A stretch of DNA of 64,000 bases, taken from NCBI RefSeq assembly GCF_017104565.1, contig NZ_JAAGPD010000006.1:62001-126000 (forward strand). Reading direction: 5' to 3'. Shown here piece by piece: positions 7,332 to 15,726 of this stretch; within the stretch, counting starts at the first letter, position 1, and each line of letters opens with the position of its first letter. Under the pieces are notes generated by a model that did no database searches, was not told the DNA's origin, and saw nothing but the letters and a program-made list of their open reading frames with translations. The stretch is from Paraburkholderia sp. Tr-20389. GTDB taxonomy: Bacteria > Pseudomonadota > Gammaproteobacteria > Burkholderiales > Burkholderiaceae. Position numbers and translations under genes: made by a program.

Positions 7332-8497
7332 GAAGAAGCCTCGCTAGTGGCATGCACACCCTGCGCCGGTACGGCATAACCAAATCGTGCAATAGAAAAC
7401 GTATCCAGCGGAATCGGCGTGCTGCCCGTGTCGATCAGTTCGGCCAGTGTCTCGCCGACACCCGGCCCAATCTGGAATCCCGAGCCGCTGAAACCGAACG
7501 CATAAAAGAGTCCCGGCATCTTCGAACTGGGCCCGATCACGGGCTCGGAATCGGGCAAATAACTCTCGACGCCGCTCCACACGCGAATCACATGCAACGC
7601 CGCAAGCGCAGGCACGAGCCGGCGGAATTGCGCCATCTGCTGCACCGTGTTTCCCGGCAGCACCGCCGCGCGCCGCGTCTCGGCATCGGCGGGACCGGAC
7701 GGCCCGCCACCCAGCACGATATTGCCGCGCGGAATCTGCCGGAAATAGACGCTCTCTTCCTTGATCGACGTGTACACGCCCATCGACGACGCGAACACAT
7801 ACGGCACCGGCTCCGTAACCGCCATCTGCGGACCGCGCGCCACGAGCGGCACAGGCTCGCCAAGTTGCGTCGACAGCGCATTCGCCCACGCGCCCGCACA
7901 GATCAACACCTGTTCCGCGCGATACACGTCGCCCGCCGCACTCTCGACGCGAAAGCCGCCCGCCTCCTTCTCCACACGCACGATCTCCGTGTTTTCGACG
8001 ATACGCGCGCCCATGCGCGCCGCCGCACGGCCGAACGCCGGCGCCGCCAGCCGCGGATTCGCATGACCGTCGAGCGGCGAGATGGACGCGGCCAATACCT
8101 CGCGGCCGAGAAACGGAAAGCGTCTGAACATCGCCGCGCCGTCGAGCACTTCGAGGTCGAGGCCGTACGCACGCGCCTCGGCTGCGTAGCGATGAAAGTA
8201 CTCGGCGTCATGCGCGTGATAGCACACACGCGTGTGGCCCGATGCGAGGAACTCGACGTCTTCGCCCAGCAGTTCCTTCGAGTGCCGCCACGTATCGAGC
8301 GCGCGATTGGCCATCGCCAGTTGCGTCAGCGCTCGCCCTTGACGGCGCACGCCACCGAAGTTGACGCCGCTCGCCTGCTGTCCCGTCAGCCCGCGTTCGA
8401 GAAGGATCACCGACCGTTGTCTGCGTCGCAGAAAAAACGCCGTCGACGTCCCGACGATTCCGCCGCCGATCACGATCACATCGGCACGATCACTCAT
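7328..8497 (-). CDS. DadA-like FAD oxidoreductase (HcnC / opine oxidase beta-type subunit)
   Basis: A 389-residue DAO-family flavoprotein. The N-terminal FAD motif is DVIVIGGGIVGTSTAFFL (residues 7-24), followed by LLERGLTGQQASGVNFGG, and the C-terminus has the second flavin region FYAFGFSGSGFQIGPGVG. The gene overlaps both neighbours by ATGA. With the FAD/BFD-type protein upstream and the small 2Fe-2S protein it makes the three-subunit set known from hydrogen cyanide synthase (HcnABC) and octopine/nopaline oxidases (OoxAB, NoxAB). It would be the substrate-oxidising subunit acting on an N-substituted amino acid or imino-type substrate. No cyanide role is implied. Confidence 0.88.
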   Translation of the reverse strand: MSDRADVIVIGGGIVGTSTAFFLRRRQRSVILLERGLTGQQASGVNFGGVRRQGRALTQLAMANRALDTWRHSKELLGEDVEFLASGHTRVCYHAHDAEYFHRYAAEARAYGLDLEVLDGAAMFRRFPFLGREVLAASISPLDGHANPRLAAPAFGRAAARMGARIVENTEIVRVEKEAGGFRVESAAGDVYRAEQVLICAGAWANALSTQLGEPVPLVARGPQMAVTEPVPYVFASSMGVYTSIKEESVYFRQIPRGNIVLGGGPSGPADAETRRAAVLPGNTVQQMAQFRRLVPALAALHVIRVWSGVESYLPDSEPVIGPSSKMPGLFYAFGFSGSGFQIGPGVGETLAELIDTGSTPIPLDTFSIARFGYAVPAQGVHATSEASS

Positions 8498-9924
8498 TCG
8501 CTGAACTCCTTTTCAGCGTTTTCGACCGCACATGAAGTCGCGCACGTCGATGCCAACGCCATCGGCAGCGGCTTGACGGGCGCCTGGCCACGCAACCGCC
8601 CGACGGCTTCGAGCGGCACGCGCGCCTCCGCTGCGATCACTTCGGCACCCGCATGCGCGCAGAAGCGCCCCTGACAACGGCCCATGCCGACGCGCGAAAA
8701 TGCCTTCGCGCGATTCGCTTCCGTTGCGCCCATCTCGCGCACCACGTGCCGCAATTCGCCCGCCGTGATCGCCTCGCAACGGCACACGATGGTTTCGTCG
8801 GGCAACGCGGCCGCAAACCGCGCAGGCCACGGAAACGCCGCGCGCAAGCCCGCCGCGAAGCGCGTGTAGCGCGCGAGTTCGGCGCGCAACTGCGCGGCTC
8901 CTTCACGTTCGATACCCGCATCGCGTAACGCGGCCAACGCAGCGAGCCGGCCCGCGCGCTCCGCCGCATCGGCGCCGCGCACACGCGCACCATCGCCGGC
9001 CAGATAGACGCCCGCGACACTGCTGCGGCCATCGGCGTCGATGCGCGGCAGCCACGTCTGCGTCGCATCGTCGAAACGGAACTCACAGCCCGCGAGATCG
9101 GCAAGCTGCGTTTCCGCGCGCAAGTGATAGCCCAGCGCGACGGCATCGCAATTCACATCGAGCGTCGCGCCGCTCGCGAGCTTCACGCGAACACCCGTCA
9201 CGCCATGCGCGGACGAACCTTCGATGGCAAGCGGCGTCACGCCGCGATGAACGGGCACGCGCGCGCGCCGCAACACGCTCATCAACGCAATGCCTTTGCG
9301 CAGCGTGCGAGGCATGACCAGCAACTGAGGCAACGCACGCACACGTTGTGCGAGCGTCGATGTGTCGAGCACGGCGCTCACGGTCGCGCCGGCCTTCACG
9401 TATTGCGCCGCTACCAGATACAGCAACGGCCCTGTGCCCATCATCACGGTTCGCGCGCCAATCGCGCAGCCCTGCGATTTCAACGCGACCTGCGCGCCGC
9501 CGAGACTGAACGTGCCCGCACGATGCCAACCCGGCACGGGCATCAACCGATCAGTCGCGCCGCTACAGACGATCAGCGCATCGAATGCCAGTTCGTCGTT
9601 TTGCGTGCCGCGCACGACATGCACTGCCTTCGGCGCGATATTCCACACCAGCGTGTCGGGCAGATAATCGATCTGCGCGCGCAATGCGTCGAAATCGCGA
9701 TGCAGTGCTTCGGCGCGCGCCGCCTCCGTTCCGTAAAGCGTTTCGTAGGAACGCGAGAAGCCTTCTGGCTGTCGACGATAAATCTGGCCGCCGTCGCGCC
9801 GTCCTTCATCGATGACGATCGGACGCAATCCCGCTTCGACAAGCGCCTGCGCCGCGCGCACGCCCGCCGGCCCTGCGCCGATCACGATCACCTTCAACGC
9901 CTTCACGTCCCGCTGCGCGGCCAT
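8494..9924 (-). CDS. FAD/NAD(P)-binding oxidoreductase with C-terminal BFD-like 2Fe-2S domain (HcnB / OoxA-type)
   Basis: A 476-residue electron-transfer subunit. The N-terminal Rossmann motif is VIVIGAGPAGVRAAQAL (about residues 11-28), then a DGGQIYRRQP segment, a second nucleotide-binding region near 150-180, and a C-terminal BFD-like domain. Cysteines there sit as CRC and GRCQGRFC, suitable for a 2Fe-2S cluster. Start MAAQRDVKA at 9924 is preferred; it overlaps the end of the 2Fe-2S gene (stop at 9903) by about 22 bases. The downstream overlap with the DadA-like gene is ATGA. It should relay electrons from the DadA-like subunit through flavin and iron-sulphur centres. Confidence 0.88.
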   Translation of the reverse strand: MAAQRDVKALKVIVIGAGPAGVRAAQALVEAGLRPIVIDEGRRDGGQIYRRQPEGFSRSYETLYGTEAARAEALHRDFDALRAQIDYLPDTLVWNIAPKAVHVVRGTQNDELAFDALIVCSGATDRLMPVPGWHRAGTFSLGGAQVALKSQGCAIGARTVMMGTGPLLYLVAAQYVKAGATVSAVLDTSTLAQRVRALPQLLVMPRTLRKGIALMSVLRRARVPVHRGVTPLAIEGSSAHGVTGVRVKLASGATLDVNCDAVALGYHLRAETQLADLAGCEFRFDDATQTWLPRIDADGRSSVAGVYLAGDGARVRGADAAERAGRLAALAALRDAGIEREGAAQLRAELARYTRFAAGLRAAFPWPARFAAALPDETIVCRCEAITAGELRHVVREMGATEANRAKAFSRVGMGRCQGRFCAHAGAEVIAAEARVPLEAVGRLRGQAPVKPLPMALASTCATSCAVENAEKEFSE

Positions 9925-10223
9925 ACGCCCTCCCCGGCAAACGCAATGCGCGTCACGATCGACATGCCCGGCGCAGCGGGCGTCGTGCATGCGCGCACAC
10001 GCTCGCCTTGCGCCGTCCAGACCCAGCAGTCCTGGCAGGCGCCCATCAGACAGAAGCCCGCACGACGGCCGTCGCCGAATTCGGAATCGCGCAGCGTGTC
10101 GTGCGCGGTCAGCAGCGCGACCATCAGCGTGTCGCCTTCGGCCGCCTGCGTGACGACACCGTCGACAGTGATGTCGAAGGTCTTGCGCGCCGTCTCCGCC
10201 ACTCTCACGAAGCGTGCATTCAT
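9903..10223 (-). CDS. Small (2Fe-2S)-binding subunit (HcnA / OoxC-type)
   Basis: A 106-residue protein with a plant-type 2Fe-2S fold. The ligand cysteines are visible as GFCLMGACQDCWVW plus a later RVRACTTPA, giving the C-x4-C-x2-C ... C pattern of the Fer2_4 family. This is the usual third subunit beside HcnB/HcnC or opine oxidase subunits and sits upstream of both here. Its start ATG overlaps the TGA of the ABC ATPase gene, so the oxidase is coupled directly to the importer. Confidence 0.88.
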   Translation of the reverse strand: MNARFVRVAETARKTFDITVDGVVTQAAEGDTLMVALLTAHDTLRDSEFGDGRRAGFCLMGACQDCWVWTAQGERVRACTTPAAPGMSIVTRIAFAGEGVWPRSGT

Positions 10224-12055
10224 GCGGCCACCGTATCGGCTGTCTGCATGCGGATCAATTCCTCCGCCGAGTGATGGCAGCGAATCTCAGCGCCCGACGG
10301 CAGTCTCTTCATCGAAGGCGGCGTGACGTTGCACATGCCGTCGATACGCGCCGGACAGCGCGAACGGAAACTGCACAGTTCGTGCGAGTGCGCGTCGCTC
10401 GGCTCGCCCATCGCGGGCAACGCGCCGCCCGTCAGCGCGCGCCGGGAGTCGAGCCAGCCGGGCCGCAGCGCGGGCACCGAATCGACCAGCAAGCCCGTGT
10501 ACGGGTGATAAGGCGGCGCGGACAGCGCATCGCGCTGACCCGCCTCGACGCATTGCCCCGCGTACAGCACGATCACTTCATCGCAGATCGCACGCACCGT
10601 CGAAATGTCGTGGCTGATGAACATATACGACACGCCGAGTTCGCGCCGCAATTCCCCGAGCAGATCGAGGATCGCCGCGCCGACCACGGTATCGAGCGCG
10701 GACGTCACCTCGTCGCAGAGAATCAGCGCCGGTTTCGCGGCGAGCGCGCGCGCCAGGTTCACGCGCTGCTTCTGTCCGCCCGACAGCCCGCCCGGCTGGC
10801 GTTTCGCCACCGAAGCAGGCAGCTTCACCAGATCGAGCAGTTCGAGCATCCGCTTTTGCGCGGCGGCGCCGCGCAGGCCGTGATAGAAGTTCATCGGCCG
10901 CGCGAGGATGTCGGCGATCGTGCGGCTCGGATTGAGCGCCGTGTCCGCATTCTGGAACACGATCTGCACGCGCCGGTACTGATCGAGCGTGCGCTCCGAG
11001 AGCTTCGCGGGCAGCGGCTTGCCGTCGAGCAGCACATCTCCGCGCGCGCGATCCACCAGCCCCGCCACCACGCGCGCCAGCGTCGTCTTGCCCGAACCCG
11101 ATTCGCCGATCACGCCGAGCGTGCAACCGCGCGCGATTTTCAGGCTCACGTCGTCGAGCACGCGTATGGCGGGCACGCCGTTCGCATCGACGCGGCCGTA
11201 GCCCGCGCTCAGGTTGCGGATTTCGAGCAGCGGCGGCGGATCGCCGGCAACCGTCGATGCAAGCTCCGGTTCGGCCCGCCGCGTCGCGGCCAGCAGTTGC
11301 TGCGTGTAGGCGTCGGCGGGTGCGTCCAGCACTTGCGCCGTGGTGCCGTTCTCGCGCACCGTGCCGCCGTTGAGCACGACGATGCGGTCCGCCATCTGCG
11401 CGACCACGGCAAGATCGTGCGATACGTACACGGCCGTCGTGCCCAGTTCGCGCACCACCTTCTTGAACGCGGCGAGCACTTCGATCTGTGTGGTCACGTC
11501 GAGCGCCGTAGTCGGCTCGTCGAACACGACGACGGCGGGATCGGTGATCAACGCCATGGCGGCCATCAGGCGCTGCAACTGTCCGCCCGACACCTGATGC
11601 GGATAGCGCGAGCCGATCGTCTCCGGCGCGGGCAGCGCGAGCGAACGGAACAGATCGATCGCTTTCTTGCGCGCGGCGGCGGGCGTCATCAGCTTGTGCA
11701 GCAGCGCGGGCTCCGTCACCTGATCCATGATCGTGCGCGCCGGATTGAAGCCCGCCGACGCGCTCTGCGCGACATACGCCACAGTGCGCGCCCGCAACGC
11801 GCGCCGCCCGTTGTCGTCGAGCGACAGCACATCCACGCCGCCGATCTTCACGGAACCGCCCGCAATCGAACAGCCGCCGCGTGCGTAACCGAGAAGCGAC
11901 AGCGCGATCGTCGTCTTGCCCGAACCCGACTCGCCGATCAGCGCGAGCACTTCGCCCTGCTTCACCGTGAAGTCGACACCCTTCACGATGTGGACGACAG
12001 GGTCGGGCGCCGTGCCCGCAACCACGCGCAGGTCTTTCACTTCGATCATGTTCAT
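10220..12055 (-). CDS. Dipeptide/opine-type ABC transporter, fused double ATPase (DppD-DppF-like)
   Basis: A 611-residue protein with two complete ABC cassettes in tandem. The first has Walker A GESGSGKT at 41-48, signature VSGGQLQR at 155-162 and Walker B VVVFDEP near 175-181. The second has GESGSGKT at 317-324 and signature LSGGQKQR near 430. An oligopeptide-transporter C-terminal extension carries clustered Cys (CSFRSRCPARIDGMC), typical of OppF/DppD iron-sulphur-type tails. It would energise the two permeases immediately upstream. Fused double ATPases are common for GsiA/YejF-type importers. The start overlaps the stop of the DppC-like gene (ATG at 12055, stop at 12052). Confidence 0.93.
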   Translation of the reverse strand: MNMIEVKDLRVVAGTAPDPVVHIVKGVDFTVKQGEVLALIGESGSGKTTIALSLLGYARGGCSIAGGSVKIGGVDVLSLDDNGRRALRARTVAYVAQSASAGFNPARTIMDQVTEPALLHKLMTPAAARKKAIDLFRSLALPAPETIGSRYPHQVSGGQLQRLMAAMALITDPAVVVFDEPTTALDVTTQIEVLAAFKKVVRELGTTAVYVSHDLAVVAQMADRIVVLNGGTVRENGTTAQVLDAPADAYTQQLLAATRRAEPELASTVAGDPPPLLEIRNLSAGYGRVDANGVPAIRVLDDVSLKIARGCTLGVIGESGSGKTTLARVVAGLVDRARGDVLLDGKPLPAKLSERTLDQYRRVQIVFQNADTALNPSRTIADILARPMNFYHGLRGAAAQKRMLELLDLVKLPASVAKRQPGGLSGGQKQRVNLARALAAKPALILCDEVTSALDTVVGAAILDLLGELRRELGVSYMFISHDISTVRAICDEVIVLYAGQCVEAGQRDALSAPPYHPYTGLLVDSVPALRPGWLDSRRALTGGALPAMGEPSDAHSHELCSFRSRCPARIDGMCNVTPPSMKRLPSGAEIRCHHSAEELIRMQTADTVAA

Positions 12056-13008
12056 TGCCCGCCTCCGTTCGCACGCGCGCCGTGACGGCGCAGACTGTCG
12101 ATCAGAAGATTCACGCCGATCGTCAGCGTCGCGATCGCGACCGCGGGCATCAGCACGGCGGGCGCGCCTTCCGCGAGACCGCCGATGTTCTCGCGCACCA
12201 GCGAGCCCCAGTCCGCGTTCGGCGGCTGCACGCCGAGGCCGAGAAAGCTCAGCCCCGAGAGCAGCAGCACGATGAACACGAAGCGCAAGCCGAAGTCCGC
12301 GAGCATCGGATGAATCATGTTCGGCAGCACCTCGACGCGCGCGATGTAGAACAGCCCTTCGCCGCGCGCCTTCGCGACCTGCACGTATTCGAGCGTCATC
12401 AGGTTGACGGCGAGCGAGCGCGAAATGCGGAACGCGCCGGGAATGTAGGCGAGCGCCGCGACCGTGATCAGCATCGGCACCGACGAGCCGAACGCCGCGA
12501 TCACGACGAGCGCGAGCACCTTGCTCGGAATCGAGATCAGCGCATCGAACAGACGGCTCAGGATTTCGTCGACCCAGCGTCCGGAGACGGCAGCGACGAG
12601 ACCGAAGAACGTGCCGATGCAGCTCGCGAGCAACGTCGCCGCCAGCGCGAGTCCCACCGTGTATTGCGTGCCGTACAGCACGCGGCTCAGCATGTCGCGG
12701 CCCAGATAGTCGGTGCCGAGCGGATGCGCGGCGCTGTACACACCGAAGATTTCCGTCGACGTCACCGCGCCGCCTTTATATGGCGCGACCAATGGACCGA
12801 TGAACGCGACGCAGACCCAGAACACGACGAGCGTCAGACCGATCAGGCCGAGCAGCGAAAAGCGGTTCACGAGGCGGCGCAGCGGGCCGCGTTTTGCAAC
12901 TTGCGTTTCCACGGGCGCCTCTTGAATAGCATCGGCGCAAGGCTTGCCGTCTTCGTCGGGTGTCGCGTAGAGAACGGTCGTCGCGTGAGAGGTGGCGGGT
13001 CGGTTCAT
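12052..13008 (-). CDS. ABC transporter permease, DppC-like
   Basis: A 318-residue inner-membrane permease. A polar N-terminal extension of about 45 residues precedes the first membrane segment (LLGLIGLTLVVFWVCVAF). The OppC_N signature follows with HPLGTDYLGRDMLSRVLYG, then the BPD_transp_1 domain with FRISRSLAVNLMTLEYVQVAKARG. Start ATG at 13008 overlaps the DppB stop (ATGA). The frame is open much further upstream but only as a shadow of the DppB gene. It pairs with DppB to form the translocation pore. Confidence 0.92.
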   Translation of the reverse strand: MNRPATSHATTVLYATPDEDGKPCADAIQEAPVETQVAKRGPLRRLVNRFSLLGLIGLTLVVFWVCVAFIGPLVAPYKGGAVTSTEIFGVYSAAHPLGTDYLGRDMLSRVLYGTQYTVGLALAATLLASCIGTFFGLVAAVSGRWVDEILSRLFDALISIPSKVLALVVIAAFGSSVPMLITVAALAYIPGAFRISRSLAVNLMTLEYVQVAKARGEGLFYIARVEVLPNMIHPMLADFGLRFVFIVLLLSGLSFLGLGVQPPNADWGSLVRENIGGLAEGAPAVLMPAVAIATLTIGVNLLIDSLRRHGARANGGGQ

Positions 13009-13961
13009 CGTTGACGCAGCCTCGGGTTGGAGATGATTTGACACAGGTCGGCGATCAGCACGAGCGCGAGATACGCCGCGCAGAACACCATCACGCAGCC
13101 CTGCACGAGCGGCATGTCGCGGTTCGTGACGGCATCGACCATCAGGCTCGCCAGCCCCGGATAGTTGAAGATCGATTCGACGATCACCACGCCGCCGAAC
13201 AGATACGACAGGCTCAACGCAACCGCATTGGCGATCGGGCCGATCGTGTTGGGCAACACATGGCGCAACACGATGCGCATCGGCGACGCACCCTTCAGCA
13301 AGGCCATCTCGACATACGATGCATTCAACTGGTCGAGCACCGCCGCGCGCGTCATGCGCGCCATCTGCGCGACAATCACGCAGCACAGCGTCATCACGGG
13401 CATCGCATAGATGCGCAGCAGCGCGCCGAACGACGTGACCTCGGACAGATACGACAGCGCCGGCAACCAGCGCAGCTTCACCGCGAAGATCAGCACCGCG
13501 ACGGTCGCGATCAGAAACTCGGGCACGGCTACCGTCGACAGCGTCAGCACGTTCAGCACGCGGTCGAGCAGCGAGCCGCGAAACATCGCCGACAGGATGC
13601 CGATCACGAGCGCGACGGGCACGGAAACCAACGCCGTCAAGCCGGCGAGCACGAGCGAGTTGGGCAGACGCGTGGCGATCAGTTCGCTGACGGGCAGATT
13701 GTTCGACAGCGAGATGCCGAAGTTGCCGCTCACGACGTGCATGAGCCACTGCACATAGCGCTGCAGCGCGGGCTGATCGAGGCCGAACTGATGTCGCAAG
13801 GCGGCGACCTGTTCGGGCGTGGCGGCCTGGCCGAGCGCCTGTTGTGCCGCGTCGCCGGGCAACAGGCCCGTGATCGCGAACACGATCGCCGACACCAGCA
13901 GCAGCGTCAGCAACGCGAGACCGAGGCGCGCGGCGATGAGTCGTTGCGCGTGTGCTTTCAT
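13005..13961 (-). CDS. ABC transporter permease, DppB-like
   Basis: A 318-residue permease with the DppB N-terminal membrane segment (LGLALLTLLLVSAIVFAITGLLPG) and the characteristic ALGQAATPEQVAALRHQFGLDQP element. The BPD_transp_1 domain follows, with TRAAVLDQLNASYVEMALLKG as the coupling loop. Start MKAHAQRL at 13961 is used; a longer frame to 14009 would run into the hairpin at 13987-14012. It lies between the binding-protein gene and DppC. Confidence 0.92.
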   Translation of the reverse strand: MKAHAQRLIAARLGLALLTLLLVSAIVFAITGLLPGDAAQQALGQAATPEQVAALRHQFGLDQPALQRYVQWLMHVVSGNFGISLSNNLPVSELIATRLPNSLVLAGLTALVSVPVALVIGILSAMFRGSLLDRVLNVLTLSTVAVPEFLIATVAVLIFAVKLRWLPALSYLSEVTSFGALLRIYAMPVMTLCCVIVAQMARMTRAAVLDQLNASYVEMALLKGASPMRIVLRHVLPNTIGPIANAVALSLSYLFGGVVIVESIFNYPGLASLMVDAVTNRDMPLVQGCVMVFCAAYLALVLIADLCQIISNPRLRQR

Positions 13962-13986
13962 CGGGTATCGCCTCCTTCTTCGAAGC

Positions 13987-14012
13987 CGCGTGCCGCACGG
14001 CGGCGGCACGCG
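13987..14012 (-). promoter_or_regulatory. Hairpin between binding-protein gene and permease genes
   Basis: CGCGTGCCG (13987-13995) pairs exactly with CGGCACGCG (14004-14012) over an 8-base loop. It lies just after the stop of the binding-protein gene (14029) and before DppB. No U-run follows, so it is more likely an mRNA-stabilising or partly attenuating element that keeps binding-protein levels above permease levels. Confidence 0.6.
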
Positions 14013-14028
14013 TGATGGCAGAACGGAA

Positions 14029-15648
14029 TCAGGCGTCGAGCCAGACGTTCTCCGCGAACATGAAGCCCATCAGGCCGGCCAGCGGAATCGAGCCGAGCCC
14101 CTTGAGCTTCGACGAATGCGCGTCGAGCGAACTCTGGAACATCGGAATGCCGATGCCGCCGTCTTCATGCACGAGCTGCTGCATGTCGCCGTAGATCTTC
14201 TTGCGCTTCGCGTCGTCCGGTTCGCCGCGCGCGGCGACCAGCATCTGGTCGAACTTCGGGTTCTTCCAGTTCGCCTCGTTCCACGGCGCGTCCGACTTGA
14301 AGAACTGCGTGAACAGCACGTCGGCGCTCGGGCGCGCATTGATGTTGCCGTAGCCGAGCGGATGCTTCATCCAGTGATTCGACCAGTAGCCGTCGGACGG
14401 CACGCGCACCACCTGCAGATTCAGCCCCGCTTGCGGCGCGACCTGTTGCAGCAGCATCGCCATTTCGACGGAGCCTTCGGCGGCGGGCGACGCATACAGC
14501 TGCACGGGCGCGCTGCCCAGCTTTGCCTTCTGGAAATAGAACTTCGCCTTCTCCGGGTCGAATGCGCGTTGCGGCAGACCCGCCATGTAGTACTTGTTGG
14601 TCGGATCGATCGGCTGGTCGTTGCCGATTGCGCCATAACCCAGAAACACCGCACGGCGGATCTGCTCGCGATCCATCAGATGCATCAGGCCTCGCCGGAA
14701 ATCCGCCGTGCCCGTGATGCCGCCTTCGTCGCGAATGATGAGGTCGGTGTATTGACCCGTCTTCGTCTCGAGCACCGAGAAGCCGGGCGTGCCCTTGATG
14801 CGCGCCGTCGAGCGCGGGCTCACGGCGTTGATCAGTTGGACGTCGCCGGACAGGAGCGCATTCACGCGCGCCGATTCGTCGCCGATGCCGATCAACTCCA
14901 CCTCATCGAGATGCGGCATGCCCGGCTTCCAGTACTTCTCGTTGCGTACGCCGACCGTGCGCACGCCCGGCGAAAATTCCTTGAGCTTGAACGGGCCCGT
15001 GCCGACGGCCGTCTTGAAGTCGGTCGTGCCGTCCTTGATGATCAGGAAGTGCGACGTGGCGAGAATCACGGGCAGGTCAGCATTCGCGCCTTCGAGCGTG
15101 ATCGTCACTTCGTTCGGACCCGTCGCTTTCGCGTCCTTGATCTGGTCGGCGAGCGTCTTCGCTTTCGAGCCGATAGCGGGATCCTTGTGACGCATCAGCG
15201 AATAGATCACGTCTTGCGGTGTGAGCGACTTGCCGTCGTGGAACTGAACGCCGCTGCGCAGCTTGACGACCCACACGGTCGCGTCCTTCGTGTCCAGCGA
15301 TTCCGCCAGCGCCATCTTCGCGCCGAGATGCGAGTCGAGTTCCGTCAGGCCGTTGTAGAACATGTTCGCGCGCACGTAGTCGGTGCCGAGCGCGCCCTTC
15401 GCGGGGTCGAGCGTGTCGGCCGCAGACGCCGACTGCGTCGCGACGCGAATCTTGCCGCCCTGCTTCGGCTTGGCCTGCTGCGCGAAAGCGCCGCTGCTCG
15501 CCGCCAGCAGGCCTGCGCCCGTCAGCGACATCAGGCCGCCCGCCGCCATCGCGCGCAGCACGTCGCGCCGCGAGGCGCCGCGGCGCGTCAACTCTTCGAG
15601 CCGGATGCCGGCATGGGCGACTGCTTCAGGCGATTTATCGATGCTCAT
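14029..15648 (-). CDS. ABC transporter substrate-binding protein, family 5, Tat-exported
   Basis: A 539-residue periplasmic solute-binding protein of the DppA/OppA family (SBP_bac_5). It has a long N-terminus with a twin-arginine motif (SRRDVLRAMAAGG, residues about 26-38) followed by a hydrophobic stretch and a likely cleavage site near SGAFAQQA. The mature part shows the family features KLRSGVQFHDGKSLTPQDV and VGTGPFKLKEF. Export through Tat suggests the protein folds or binds something in the cytoplasm before export. The spacing GGAGAG-TTTC-ATG gives a good ribosome site. It defines the substrate of locus B, probably a dipeptide or opine-like compound. Confidence 0.93.
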   Translation of the reverse strand: MSIDKSPEAVAHAGIRLEELTRRGASRRDVLRAMAAGGLMSLTGAGLLAASSGAFAQQAKPKQGGKIRVATQSASAADTLDPAKGALGTDYVRANMFYNGLTELDSHLGAKMALAESLDTKDATVWVVKLRSGVQFHDGKSLTPQDVIYSLMRHKDPAIGSKAKTLADQIKDAKATGPNEVTITLEGANADLPVILATSHFLIIKDGTTDFKTAVGTGPFKLKEFSPGVRTVGVRNEKYWKPGMPHLDEVELIGIGDESARVNALLSGDVQLINAVSPRSTARIKGTPGFSVLETKTGQYTDLIIRDEGGITGTADFRRGLMHLMDREQIRRAVFLGYGAIGNDQPIDPTNKYYMAGLPQRAFDPEKAKFYFQKAKLGSAPVQLYASPAAEGSVEMAMLLQQVAPQAGLNLQVVRVPSDGYWSNHWMKHPLGYGNINARPSADVLFTQFFKSDAPWNEANWKNPKFDQMLVAARGEPDDAKRKKIYGDMQQLVHEDGGIGIPMFQSSLDAHSSKLKGLGSIPLAGLMGFMFAENVWLDA

Positions 15649-15726
15649 GAAACTCTCCGCGTCAGATGGTCTTGGGGAAATTCGGCAGCTTCGGGCTGTC
15701 TTTGGGATGCCTGGTTAGAAGCAACG

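Noticed and set aside
7328-10223. Hydrogen cyanide synthase
   Set aside because: The three-subunit set resembles HcnABC, but the operon context with an importer, second oxidase and ALDH fits opine or amino-acid oxidation better. Cyanide production is not claimed.
10214-12085. A 623-codon open frame on the plus strand
   Set aside because: It is antisense to the double ABC ATPase, whose two Walker A and signature motifs are intact.
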